A DNA stretch of 36,809 nt from Paraglomus occultum (Eukaryota > Glomeromycota > Glomeromycetes > Paraglomerales > Paraglomeraceae), in assembly GCA_910592205.1 (NCBI GenBank), contig CAJVPJ010000186.1, positions 1 through 36,809 on the forward strand, given 5' to 3'. Position 1 is the first letter of the stretch, and each line of letters starts with the position of its first letter. Below are positions 20,858 through 31,640 of the stretch, one piece after another. The position numbers were made by a program, and so were the translations under genes. The notes beneath the pieces are model-generated. The model was not told the DNA's origin. It searched no databases and worked only from the letters and a program-made list of their open reading frames with translations.

Positions 20858-22827
20858 CTACCATGGTGCACCTACTCTCAACCCTTCAAGCAACGGCGAA
20901 TTCGGGTCATCTCTGTAAGCATATGGCGGCGGGGACCTGCTAACTAGTCCCTGAGCCATAACACCAGCTACTTCAACTCCACTACCAACTCTGACATCCA
21001 CGTTGTTCGATGATAATGCTCCAAACGATTTCATTCTGCGGAGCGATGGATATTTTGGAGGAGATGAATATGGAAGCGTCGCTGAATGATTTAATGTTAT
21101 TGTAGCAGAGCTTTCGGTCGAACCGCTCATGGAAGACGAAGTTGAGAACGAAGCCGTTTCGATTACATCTCTGATGAGTTCTTTCGGTTCGTCAACATCT
21201 TCGAATACGAGATCAAAATGTTCGATGCAAATGCGAACAAATAAACCAACACCTCCGCCGACTCTTTCGTCATCGGGTGATATAGTACACATGCTGACGT
21301 CGAGTGTCGGAGACCCGCTATGTACTAAATTGGGCGCAAGCATGACTGCTAGATTGTACGATGTCATTTTATTCTCTTCTCGATGCTCTGCAATGTCGCG
21401 TAATAATGAAAACACATGTCGGAGGAGGATTATTGCCGCAGGAGAGAGTAAAGAGAAGACTTTATTTCGGATGAATTCCACTCGGTCGAGTGGTGTTGGT
21501 TTTTGCGATATCTGCCGGAGAACATCGTATAAATCGGAGGGAATTATGGGTTTAGGAAGTTGATGGAAGAACATTTTTAGTAAGACAGCTGCGGTGTGTA
21601 CTCCGTAATCTTCTAATTTTATTGGGTTGCCTCTGTCATAAGCTTCTCGTGCTTGTCGTAATAACATAGAGTTTGGTGATCGTCGAAACACACCTTCTGT
21701 ATAAAGACCGTTAGCTCTCAAATAAGCGACACACTCTTTCACGACTCTCGGGATTCCTTTTTCTCCTGCTGAACCCATCAGTACTTCGATTGGTACGCCA
21801 AACATCAAATGACCATGTTCATCATATGATTGCGATGATGGGAGAGCTATCTTATCCTCATATCTGATGTTGTATTCGTATACAACTGGCGGAATGTCGA
21901 TCTGAGTGAGCGGCACATATCTCGCCAGTTCAGAAAGCGTACTAACATATTTAACCTTACGCAGGAATTTTGGACTGTGATGATGAATTTTTAATTGTGA
22001 GTGAAATGGATATTCGGGAATCAAGTAAACCGGGCAGTTTGAGATAAACTAGGTCCTCACCTTATGACAGCGCTCATTAAATCCAATATTAGGCGTGTCC
22101 ATCTTGACGCGTGCACGACGTAAAAAGATTTGAGATTTTTCTTGTACCTTTTATAATGAAAATTAGTATAAATACATAAGGTCCATATATCAAGCCTGCT
22201 GTTCTTGAATCTTACTTTCTGCCAAGGCTGCTGTAAGCTTTAAGTATCCATGACCATCCTGGTCTATATTTCGCGCCGCCAGCAAAGAACACTACCGAAT
22301 AGTCGCTTTCTACAAACAAGTCAAGACGTTGTAGGATGCGACTGATGATGAACAATGGAGTGAGTCGGAATGTTTACATATTACATGCTATTTGCAAAAT
22401 TCGCAATAATTACCCCAGAATTTTATCATAATCTACGTCTTTGGGATTTGGTAGATTACAAGCACAAATGACAACCATAGGTTTACTTTCAAAATCAACA
22501 CCTTCAGAAAGCAAACATAGTCTCAGTTAGCATGTTCCACAGTTGGAAACTTGGACGAGAGAATGAATGTTAAGTATAAGATAAGACATTGAGAGTAACA
22601 ATGCATATTATTTCAAGAACTACCAGTATCTACGGGGGGGGGGGGCAACTGGGAGTAAACCAGGGGTGGGGCGGGAGCGGGTATCACATATAACATAGTT
22701 TTATTAATACTCTACCTGCTTGATATATGACTTTGGTGTTGACATAGTCTGCCAGAGCCTCTTCGTCAAACTGACTAGACGCAGGTGTCAACTCAGTATA
22801 GTGTTTATCGAACCAATTCTTCCACAT
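20858..22827 (-). CDS. CRAL-TRIO/RhoGAP protein, p50RhoGAP (ARHGAP1)-like
   Basis: Five exons on the minus strand: 22827-22716, 22501-22414, 22341-22216, 22147-22061 and 21974-20858, giving 509 residues. The first half is a CRAL-TRIO (Sec14/BCH-like) lipid-binding module: MVVICACNLPNP, FVESDYSVVFFAGGAKYRPG, KKNLKSFYVVHASRWTRL and FLRKVKYVSTLSELARYVP. The second half (about 190-400) is a RhoGAP domain with the arginine finger in GVFRRSPN (R235), YNLAVMLAPNLVHS and LPKPIIPSDLYDVL. It should speed GTP hydrolysis by a Rho-type GTPase, likely at membranes, in polarity or traffic; yeast Ecm25 has related architecture. The last 110 residues are Ser/Pro-rich and disordered. A predictor starting from the long last exon alone would miss the whole CRAL-TRIO half. 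Confidence 0.92.
22634..22681 (+). repeat. G-rich tract with G-quadruplex potential in a RhoGAP intron
   Basis: Twelve consecutive G (22634-22645) are followed by GGG, GGGG, GGGG and GGG runs within 36 bases. The tract lies in intron 1 of the minus-strand RhoGAP gene, so the transcript carries the C-rich complement and the non-transcribed strand the G-runs. Confidence 0.8.
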
Positions 22828-24728
22828 TATGTTTGTTGCAACTGTTTGTCTGTATAGTTCTTTCTATTTAAGTGTTAACGTTTAAATAGATGCGGGGTTC
22901 AAATTAAGCTTTTATTGTTACTATTTAAATAGAGAAAGATAATTAAAGTTCGGTCACTCCGTTACAATGTTTAATTGAGAATGATAGAATAAGAATGGTG
23001 TCAAGAAATTGGTGTGGCATCTTGGTTTTATTAGTTCCACGTGATTTCATAAACCAAATAACTAATACGTTTATATTATTAATAATGTTATCCAGTTGAG
23101 AGAGCGCACAAACCACGGGAGTCGGGAACAAGTCAACGCTTAAATGTTTTCGGTGTGATTGAATGACAACCTTGTGTAAAAGACTTATTATCCTCATTGA
23201 ACGATTAACTTATTAGTGGCTATCATTAATATAACAAGCTAAATGATTCACCTCTCGATCTTTTTAGAAATCAATTACGAAACGGATGATACCAGCCGTC
23301 ATGGTTATTGTGAGCAATAAATTCTGATATAGTTACTACGAATTAAACTAGCAAGTCTACAACTGCGCTCTTAATCAAGACAGGAAACACAGGCGATATC
23401 TCTATCTATATATGTTTCCTTTGTAAACACAAACCAAGCTGGATAACAAGCTAAATAAAGAACGCAAATATTCAACTAGACAGTAATCATATGAATGACG
23501 CCATCATCTTTTCTTTTTCCGACTCGCTTTTGCCTAGCTGTTTCTCAAAGAAATAGCCCACGTGTCAATCGTCTTCGCATCATATGTGTGCTCAATCCAC
23601 ATTGGAACTACAAATTCGGCCTGTACGAGAGTGTGGTATTCCGATTTCTAAATTCTGATATCAAATCCTGCATCAATGTTATTCGGAAAGATCCAACTAC
23701 AAACTTTTTTACCACAGTAATCACGCGATAATTTATCACAAATGTCAAGTATGTAAAGCCTTACTTTTTTAATGATTTGAACAAATACAGTCTCTACCCC
23801 CCTATTTTAGCTACTCTGAGCAATTATCTAATGCTATTAGAACTAAAAGACCGATAGAATCCCCCACCATTGCCTCCAGATTTGGAATACAAACTTGTGT
23901 TTATAAAGACTGGGAAATAATGGGGGCTAGTTGAGCACTCGTAAATCTCCTAGATATGACCGAATTTTAAAAACGAAACTATATTATTTATAGTGCACGT
24001 TGTATATTTATATTCTAACTTCGTTGGCATGAATTTACCATTGAACTAATGCAGCAAGTCAAGTAATGAATATGGGTCCCATAAAATATTCACTGAACGG
24101 AAATCTGTCTTGAAAGAACGAAATTATATACGATGTGCTGGAAATGACTTTTTTTATTTTGCATTGTTGGAAATTATTTATTTGTTACTAAAAATTCAAT
24201 ACTTCAAATCTTAGTCTTAAACCCCAAATGTTAGACATCTCACATGCTTTTTAGGATAACCAAAATAAGTTCCGCAGAAAACGTTCTTGATCAAACTTGC
24301 ATAGCTGAGACTTGACTCGTTATCGCTACTTTGCAGATCGACAATGAACTTCACGGACGCAAGAAATCAACGCGTCACGAGACTCATTTATTATACTTTT
24401 ATAACAGCGTTAATTTTTTAATGCGGCATTGTTCACGGGGCCTCAGAATTTCTCATTAGGATTAAGTCTTCAATCATCACACAAGTTTCTTGCCTGAAGG
24501 AAATCTGTGCAGCAGAAGGAAGGAAGATTCGCATAAAAGCTAACTAATATAGAAGTGCTAACATAGACGCCGTATGTCTGATGCCGCACGCCTGAAAAGC
24601 TCATAATATCGTTAATGACGAGCTGGAACGTTTTAATGCGTAGTCAATATTTCTATCACACCCCAAAAAATATATCCATTAATGATCATATCGTCAAGTC
24701 GTTTGATATTGTTCGTAGCTTTATTCAT
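22828..24728. other. Spacer between RhoGAP and mL46 genes
   Basis: 1.9 kb without a supported gene. A 78-residue plus-strand ORF (23495-23731) and an 84-residue minus-strand ORF (22943-23197) have no family features. The first part should hold the RhoGAP promoter and the last part the mL46 3' UTR. Confidence 0.5.
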
Positions 24729-26054
24729 CTATAAATCATTCAACATATCTTTGACATAGCTGTAATATTCAGGAGTCACGTATTGCTGCATCTCTTGCTT
24801 AGTTACCCAAGCAAATTCAACGATCTCCTTGTTATCGACTTGTGCCTGTCCAGCGAATATGTGGGCCTTGAGGAAGAACACCTAGCCCAGAAGTAGACGT
24901 AGTAGCAAATAAAGATGGCGAAGCGCACAAAAAATAAACTCAACAGACATACTAAACTAACCTTCGCTCCATCGTAAACATCACTCTCTCCAGCCGGAAA
25001 ATCATACGCACAATATCCAATTGGTTTACGAGAGACAAACCAAACGTCCATATTCTCGCCGCATTCCTCGGCCAATTCTCGTTTAGCTGCCTAGAAACAA
25101 AATCGGATTAACATCAGATGTCATGCTGTGACTCTGTATAATCAGACAAATTTCCATCATACCTGATGCAATAACTCTCCTTCAGCAGTATTCACGCCGC
25201 CCTGAGGAAATTGCCATGCATGCTCCTTTCGCGGCTTCCGCACAATCAAATATAGCGTTCTTTGCAGTGCACGATCCAACGACGTCATATCATTTATTCG
25301 ATCTGCCTCAGTCACCCTACTTGCCATAGTTATCTTCTCCTCGTCCAAATCACTGCCCGACCCCGTCTCCTCGGTGTAAGTAGTGCTGGTATTCGTCTCA
25401 CTACTACTCTCAACTTTGCTTTCATTACTTTTCTTCGAATTGCTCTTCTTCTCTCCGTCTCCAGCCTTTTTAGCCAACCAATTCTTCTCAGCAATGCTCC
25501 CTTTCTTGAAATAGAACTCTACTGGAAACGGGGCTGCGCGAGCCTGTTCTAGACGCTGTTGATATTTATAGTATTCGCGTTCGAACGGGTGGAGATTGCG
25601 GGTTATTATTGGGCAACGGGAGAGGACTATTCCAACGACTACACGATATCGTTTTTTAGGTTCAGTCGCGTAGGGTGAATTTGTTATTACGAATTCTTGG
25701 GGCTGGGAAGGAAGGGCTGATAGAAGAGAACGTCGGAGTGTGCATAGGGGAAAGATGGAGATAGGAGTATATTAGGAAAGAGGATGTAGGAAGAAATGCG
25801 TGACGAGTACGAGAATGTGTCGATATGAGATGGCAATTTGTCCGATGCGCATACTTTTACGACGTCCCTTTTCATCTTAAGGACGCCTGAATCCTACCAG
25901 CAGGTTTATGGATAGACCGCGTTTGTATTCTATTATGTTTTAATTGTGAAAACGGTCCTCCAACAACAGATTCACCTAAGACCCTAGATTCAATTGCGAT
26001 TGTTGAGAGAGATACCCGTGAAAGCACTAGTCGCTGTAATAACTTGGGCGTCAT
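24729..26054 (-). CDS. Mitochondrial large-subunit ribosomal protein mL46 (Nudix-fold)
   Basis: Four exons on the minus strand: 26054-25898, 25716-25163, 25090-24962 and 24881-24729, giving 330 residues. Exon 1 encodes an Arg/Ser-rich, acid-poor lead (MTPKLLQRLVLSRVSLSTIA), a good mitochondrial presequence. The mature part begins around KKRYRVVVGIVLSRCPIITR, typical of MRPL46/yeast Mrpl17, and reaches a Nudix region with AWQFPQGGVNTAEGE and KRELAEECG, then VFFLKAHIFAG and FAWVTKQEM. The Nudix box is close to consensus but has one extra residue between GG and the Glu, in keeping with a structural rather than catalytic role in the mitoribosome. A Ser/Glu/Lys-rich insert (KKSNSKKSNESKVESSSE) sits before the Nudix fold. 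The start at 26054 is the first in-frame ATG; the upstream frame has only a GTG. Confidence 0.92.
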
Positions 26055-29000
26055 TTTGTTGTCATTAACATTCCAATCACCGAATTCGGTCACTAGTCAA
26101 AATTTTTTTCATTATCACTACCAAACCTTTACATCACGTGAAGATTATCGCAATCAGCTGATGTCAAATTTTGCATAACCGCGTTCCATTCCGTTAATAA
26201 TAGCATCAATCTGATCCCGGCACACCCCTAAGATTATGTCTCACTGGCAAACGCTACAACTTAATTGCAGCTCAGAATAAATAAATCCATTGAAAGCGAA
26301 GCTAATCCAAAACAAAAGCATCTTCAAAAATTTGGTAACGATATAGACGCGTTTGTAAACGCGTGGGCGTACCTAAGGGTTTTTCTCAGCATCGCTTCAT
26401 AATTGTGACTAATGTCATTAATTGTATTACAACTTACAACAATAATCGCAGTCTGGACGAATTTTTTCGGACCAGACTATTCCTCCTAAAAGCTCTAACC
26501 TTGTCACTTAGTCCAGTAATACTCTTCGTTTGGGTGTCGAGAGGTAATGTCGTTAAAACGGAATAGTTCCAAGTAACTCATAAAATTATAGGCTAACAAT
26601 AAATCCATCAGTAATTAATATTACCAATTAACACTGGAGTTAAACTTTGTTCAGTAAATTGGCCAGCAGAATTAATTACAAACACTCTCGAATGAGAGAG
26701 TCAGCTTGCCGTTACGCGACACGAGTCATTACCTAGGTAGAATGTTATCCATACTCAATTGACAGTAACTTTATCAATGTATTAAGTAAATATCCTCGAA
26801 CGGCGAACCCTTATAATTATATTCTTACAACATTAGAATTGTTTATACGATAACAGAGATAACAATATCTCATTCACATTGATAACATCAAACCTAACCT
26901 TTTTAATAAAATTATTAAATTTTCGCAACGAAGAAACACATAGTAAAACCACTACTTTCCGAGACTTGCCTGTTTTTGATACAAATACTATTGTTAACAC
27001 ATTTCTAACTCTTAACAAAATTTTAAGATAAAAGGTTTGTTATGTCAATTTTGGGAACAATATGCAGGGTCGAGTATGTTGAATGGACAATAAAATTGGC
27101 TAAATTTCAGTCATTGGTTGCAAAATAAGAGTAAGAAAACTGTTGTTGTTTTCAAGTCATTTTTCAGACTTTGATGCAAAGCCGCACGCTGGGAAATAGA
27201 CATATTTATAGGTTGTAGAATTAATTTTCAATAAAATATAACGGCAAGGTAAATTTGATATATTTGTAGTTTCACGTTTTTCAGTTTACGATGTTTGCGT
27301 ACCTCCTCCAGAATTGACTAACTAATTTTGTAAATTAATGAGAAAGCATCGTAAGTTTGTAGTAGAGAGCAAATTTTATACTAAAATTTATTATTAAGTC
27401 TACCATTTCTATTTATTAAAACAATTTATTATTTATGTACGTTGCTACAATAACTATCTTATATAATAATTGTATTTTTTTTTTCTCTTCAAAATTTGAC
27501 TGTATGTGTGTAGCATTTAGTAGATTACAGCATACCAGCAAAAATTAATTATTGGTTTCACATAGTTTTTGCATAAACACTAATCTATGCTTGTCTGTTA
27601 CATTATTCGCGGTAAACTTTTTAAAAATGTTTACACTCCTTTTTCCATTAACTTTGACCCATCATTTCAATTCAGCTAACATAAATTTCCATATCAGTCT
27701 TATTGAATGAGAATGTCTTTTGCATTTACATTTTATACGTTTTATTTCTATGTATTTTACTTATTAAATTCTGCTAGCATTATTAAACCGCGATGAAATT
27801 TACTTTTATGCCTTCACAGCTACTATTGAGGTGAATAAAAAAGCGCATATGCGTTATAAAATATACATATATATTAAACATTTGTCTGTGGTTAGATACA
27901 TTATTACGAGTCGAAAATTATCAGCTCCTCGTTAAGAATTTTGCTGAAATTTGCGATTTTTCTTAGATTCTGGTTCTTTTTTAAGCCTACCGAAATGCCG
28001 CTCTAACTTCTCGCAGTCTCAGCTTCCTACTTGGTTCTCTCTTCCGCAACCTGTTCTAAAAACTCAGATAACAGTAAAATTTTATACAAAATGTGAATTA
28101 TTCAATGTTGTGTAGTAAATGTAAAGACTCGCTTTATTGACACTAATATGAAAAGCTTCTTCACGACATCATTCATCATTCGTTTGCTCTGACTTATCCT
28201 CCAATTGCATAATAATACCTCCTTTTATTGGGGTATGTGATTCATAGTGAATATTATAGCAGAACCTTATTGGGGGTCTATCTGAACACGAAACCAAAAA
28301 GGCATGTATTTGATAGAAGTTTGGAAGCAATTCTACTCAATTAGAAACAAGCGACGTAATATTTATCGTACTCGCTTTTTGTGTTATAATCGAGATCTGG
28401 CACTTCTTGCGAAACATTAACCGCTGGCTGCAGCCGAGCTTGCAACTGGAAAAAAAAAACAAGGCAAGCAACGCATAAGGGTTACTTTTGCATAAAATAA
28501 TAAATCAGATATTAATATTAATAGATAATCATCTTTGTTTATGACGCACGAGACCTTGATTTCTTAGATCTTCAGATCTATTACCCATTTGTTCAAATTG
28601 TTTGTCCGATCTCATTTCCCACTCGATAGCACAAATTGACGCCCAATCAATTTCCAATTCGTTATTATTATCCAATCACAATTAACTGAACCAGCTAATG
28701 CACATGGGGTGACTCCGGCTTTTTTTTTGGCAGTAAAAATAAATAACAGTAATTGCAAGAATGAAAGCAGAGTGCAACAGATACGATAAATTTCATAAAA
28801 ATTATTATAAATTTTTTGCGTCACGAACAGATCCACCGAGATGTCTAAACACAGCTCGTTTTTTCTCGCATAATTCCACATGCCCATCATTTTTCGGAAA
28901 TAAACGAAAAAACAGTCACACGATTCCCCCCCCCTTCCCTGCATAAAAATAAAATAATTTCTTTGGCCGCGGCGTATTCCTTGTTGCTGACCACTCGTCC

Positions 29001-29177
29001 TCAAAGTGTGGCGTTTGTTGCGCAACAAATTTGAACGCCGTCACTACGTACGCCCTCAAAGATGTATTTAAGCTTTGACAAACAATACATCATGTTTAAA
29101 CAAATAGAAAATAATTGTCCGAATAGGCCCAAACATTAAGATATTTAATGTTCTCGTGACATACCGAACACTCAGTC
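26055..29177. other. Long AT-rich spacer between mL46 and VTC4
   Basis: About 3.1 kb between two divergent genes (mL46 leftwards, VTC4 rightwards). No ORF has recognised features; the longest, minus-strand 28612-29028, is compositionally odd and overlapped by a plus-strand frame. There is a 9-base C run at 28926-28934. The middle (about 26800-28000) is very AT-rich. VTC4 regulatory sites presumably lie near the right end; I saw no clear CACGTG phosphate-response element there. Confidence 0.5.
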
Positions 29178-31640
29178 ATGAAGTTTGGCCATCACCTCAA
29201 GACCTCTCTATATCCAGAGTGGACCTTCTACTATCTAGACTACGAAGGTCTAAAGGTAGAATTAAAAAAAGGTACACGCGGAAAACAGTGGGACGAAGAT
29301 GCCGAAACCAGTTTCATGGAGCTCTTGGAAAAGGAGCTCGACAAAGTCTACAATTTCCAAGCTGTTAAATCGGGAGAAATCGTTAGACGAATGGAATACT
29401 GTGAGAAGCGGATAAACGAGTTAACCGAGTCAAAGGATACAACCGAAGATGATTACGTGGCGATTGAACACGAGCTAGGATTGATTATTGCTGATGTTCA
29501 CGATCTGGCTAAATTTACAAGATTGAACTACACAGGTTTCTTGAAGATAATAAAGAAACACGATGTAAGCTATTCATCATCAATCAGTTGGATTAACTAC
29601 TGGCAATTTGGAAAGTTATTACGCCAAATGTGTCAAACTGTTAGATTAAGGTGGACGTAAAGAATAAAACCAAGAATAGACACTCGTACATTGCACACAG
29701 TCCCATTAACACTATGCATTTTGCTCATCGTTCCATACCATCTATAGAAACAAACGAAATGGGTTGCCAAACCAATGGTTCTAGCCCGGTTAAACCTCAA
29801 GCCCTTCTACAAGGAAAACAAGGACGCTCTGATCGTAAAAATATCTCGACTCTACGACATCGTTCGCACGCGGGGACATCCTGTAAAAGGCAACAGCGCT
29901 CAAGGCAAGACGCAACAAAACTTTGTCCGCAACACCAAAAAATACTGGGTTCACCCTGACAACATCACAGAACTAAAGCTTGTCATCCTCCAGCATCTAC
30001 CTGTGTTGGTGTTTAATCCCAACAAGGAATTCGAACCAGCTGATTCGGCGATTTCTAGCATCTACTTTGACAATGAAGATTTTGAATTGTATGTTGGAAG
30101 GGTTGAGAAGAATGAAGGAGCCGAAGCCATTAGACTGCGATGGTATGGCGATATGGACAATCGGGAAATCTTTGTAGAGCGTAAGACACATCGAGAGGAC
30201 TGGACTGGGGAGAAAAGTGTAAAGGCCAGGTTCCCAATTAAGGAGAAATACGTAAATAAATATTTGAGAGGAGAACATAGCATGGAGAAAGCATTGCAAA
30301 AGTCAAGGAATAAGGCCAAGAGTGAAAAAGAAATTGAGAGCCTCATTACATTGTCTAAGGAAATACAATATAGCATATTGAGCAGGAAACTCAGACCAGG
30401 TATGGAATAGACTATTTGGAATATCTAGTAACAATTTATCAATCGCTCACCAACACAGACATCCATGCACTCTTACTCACTCCCTTGCATTTCAAAACAA
30501 TTGTGCAAATACAGTTCTTCGAACTTTCTACAACCGCACAGCATTCCAACTCCCTGGTGATGCTCGCGTACGAATATCACTCGACACAGAACTCACGATG
30601 ATTCGTGAAGATAATTTTAAAAATGATCCCAAACTACGTTCCGGAAACAATTGGAGACGAATGGATATTGGTATAAACTATCCATTTGATAATTTACCCG
30701 AAGAGGAATTAACGAGATTCCCGTATGCAGTGCTGGAGGTCAAATTACAGACACAGTTGGGGCAGGAGCCACCTGAATGGGTTCAGGAGCTAGTGAACAG
30801 TCATCTGGTATGTATAGCGTATACCAGCACCTGACATTCGATACTTATCGGTGAACCGGACGTTAAACACTTGTCTTTTTTTTTCTATAGGTTGAGCACG
30901 TCCACAAGTTTTCCAAGTATATTCATGGTGTTGCAACGCTGATGGAAAGTCGTCGCGTTCCTCTTTTGCCATTCTGGCTTCCTCAAATGGACGCCGACAT
31001 TCGCAAACCGCCCATCCCTCGTATTGGTATCACGCGTAGTGAACCAAACACACCGGCGAACGAAGCTAATAAACGTCTCGGGCACGACGACTCGCATATT
31101 GAAGTTCTCGTCGATGATATTGGTTCACGTGAATCAGAAGGTTTAACAGAGAATACTCCGCTATTGTCTAGAGCAAATGGGAGAAGTTACGGTGGGAACG
31201 GTAGTGCGTCAGCGTCTTATCAGAACGGTGGACACCCATATGAAGCCGAGGAAGGATCGTCATCTGGAATGGTCGGACACATACCGACCAAGTTCCAAGG
31301 GAAGAGGGTTTATATCCCTGTAAGAGTTGAGCCTAAAGTATATTTCGCTAACGAGCGGACATTCTTGTCTTGGTTGAATTTTACCGTTATTCTTGGAGGA
31401 TTTGCTGTTGGCTTATTAAATTTTGGCGATAAAATCGGGAGAGTTGCTGCAGGGATGTTTACTCTAGTCGCAATGTCTGTGATGCTGTATGCTTTGTATA
31501 TGTTTCATTGGCGAGCACAAATGATTAGAAGGAAGGAATATGGGCCATATGACGATAGGGTTGGGCCTACTTTCCTTTGTTCCGCATTGTTATTGGCAGT
31601 GCTGATTAATTTCTGGTTGAGGTTTGGCGACGAGGAATGA
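29178..31640 (+). CDS. VTC4: Vacuolar transporter chaperone 4, polyphosphate polymerase
   Basis: Four exons (29178-29564, 29748-30399, 30515-30807, 30891-31640) give 693 residues. Vtc4 is the catalytic subunit of the VTC complex, which makes polyphosphate from ATP and feeds it into the vacuole. Residues 1-150 are an SPX domain (inositol-pyrophosphate/phosphate sensor) ending [19 protein letters not shown] and IIKKHD. The central tunnel (TTM) domain has RLRWYGDM, with basic residues R258 and R260, [19 protein letters not shown] (K275), K194 before YWVHPDN, and the metal-binding glutamate in LEVKLQTQ (E421). All match catalytic positions of the yeast enzyme. A polar linker (about 490-580) is followed by three membrane segments near 602-622, 626-650 and 670-688. 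The conserved active site separates it from the non-catalytic Vtc2/Vtc3 paralogues. Such polyphosphate is the phosphate store of mycorrhizal and other fungi. Confidence 0.97.

Noticed and set aside
25687-25875. Alternative short first exon for mL46 starting at ATG 25875 (MKRDVVK)
   Set aside because: The exon from ATG 26054 gives a proper mitochondrial presequence and joins in phase to the TATCAG acceptor; the alternative has no targeting signal.
28612-29028. 138-codon minus-strand ORF upstream of VTC4
   Set aside because: Its composition and overlap with a plus-strand ORF suggest chance; no motif is seen.
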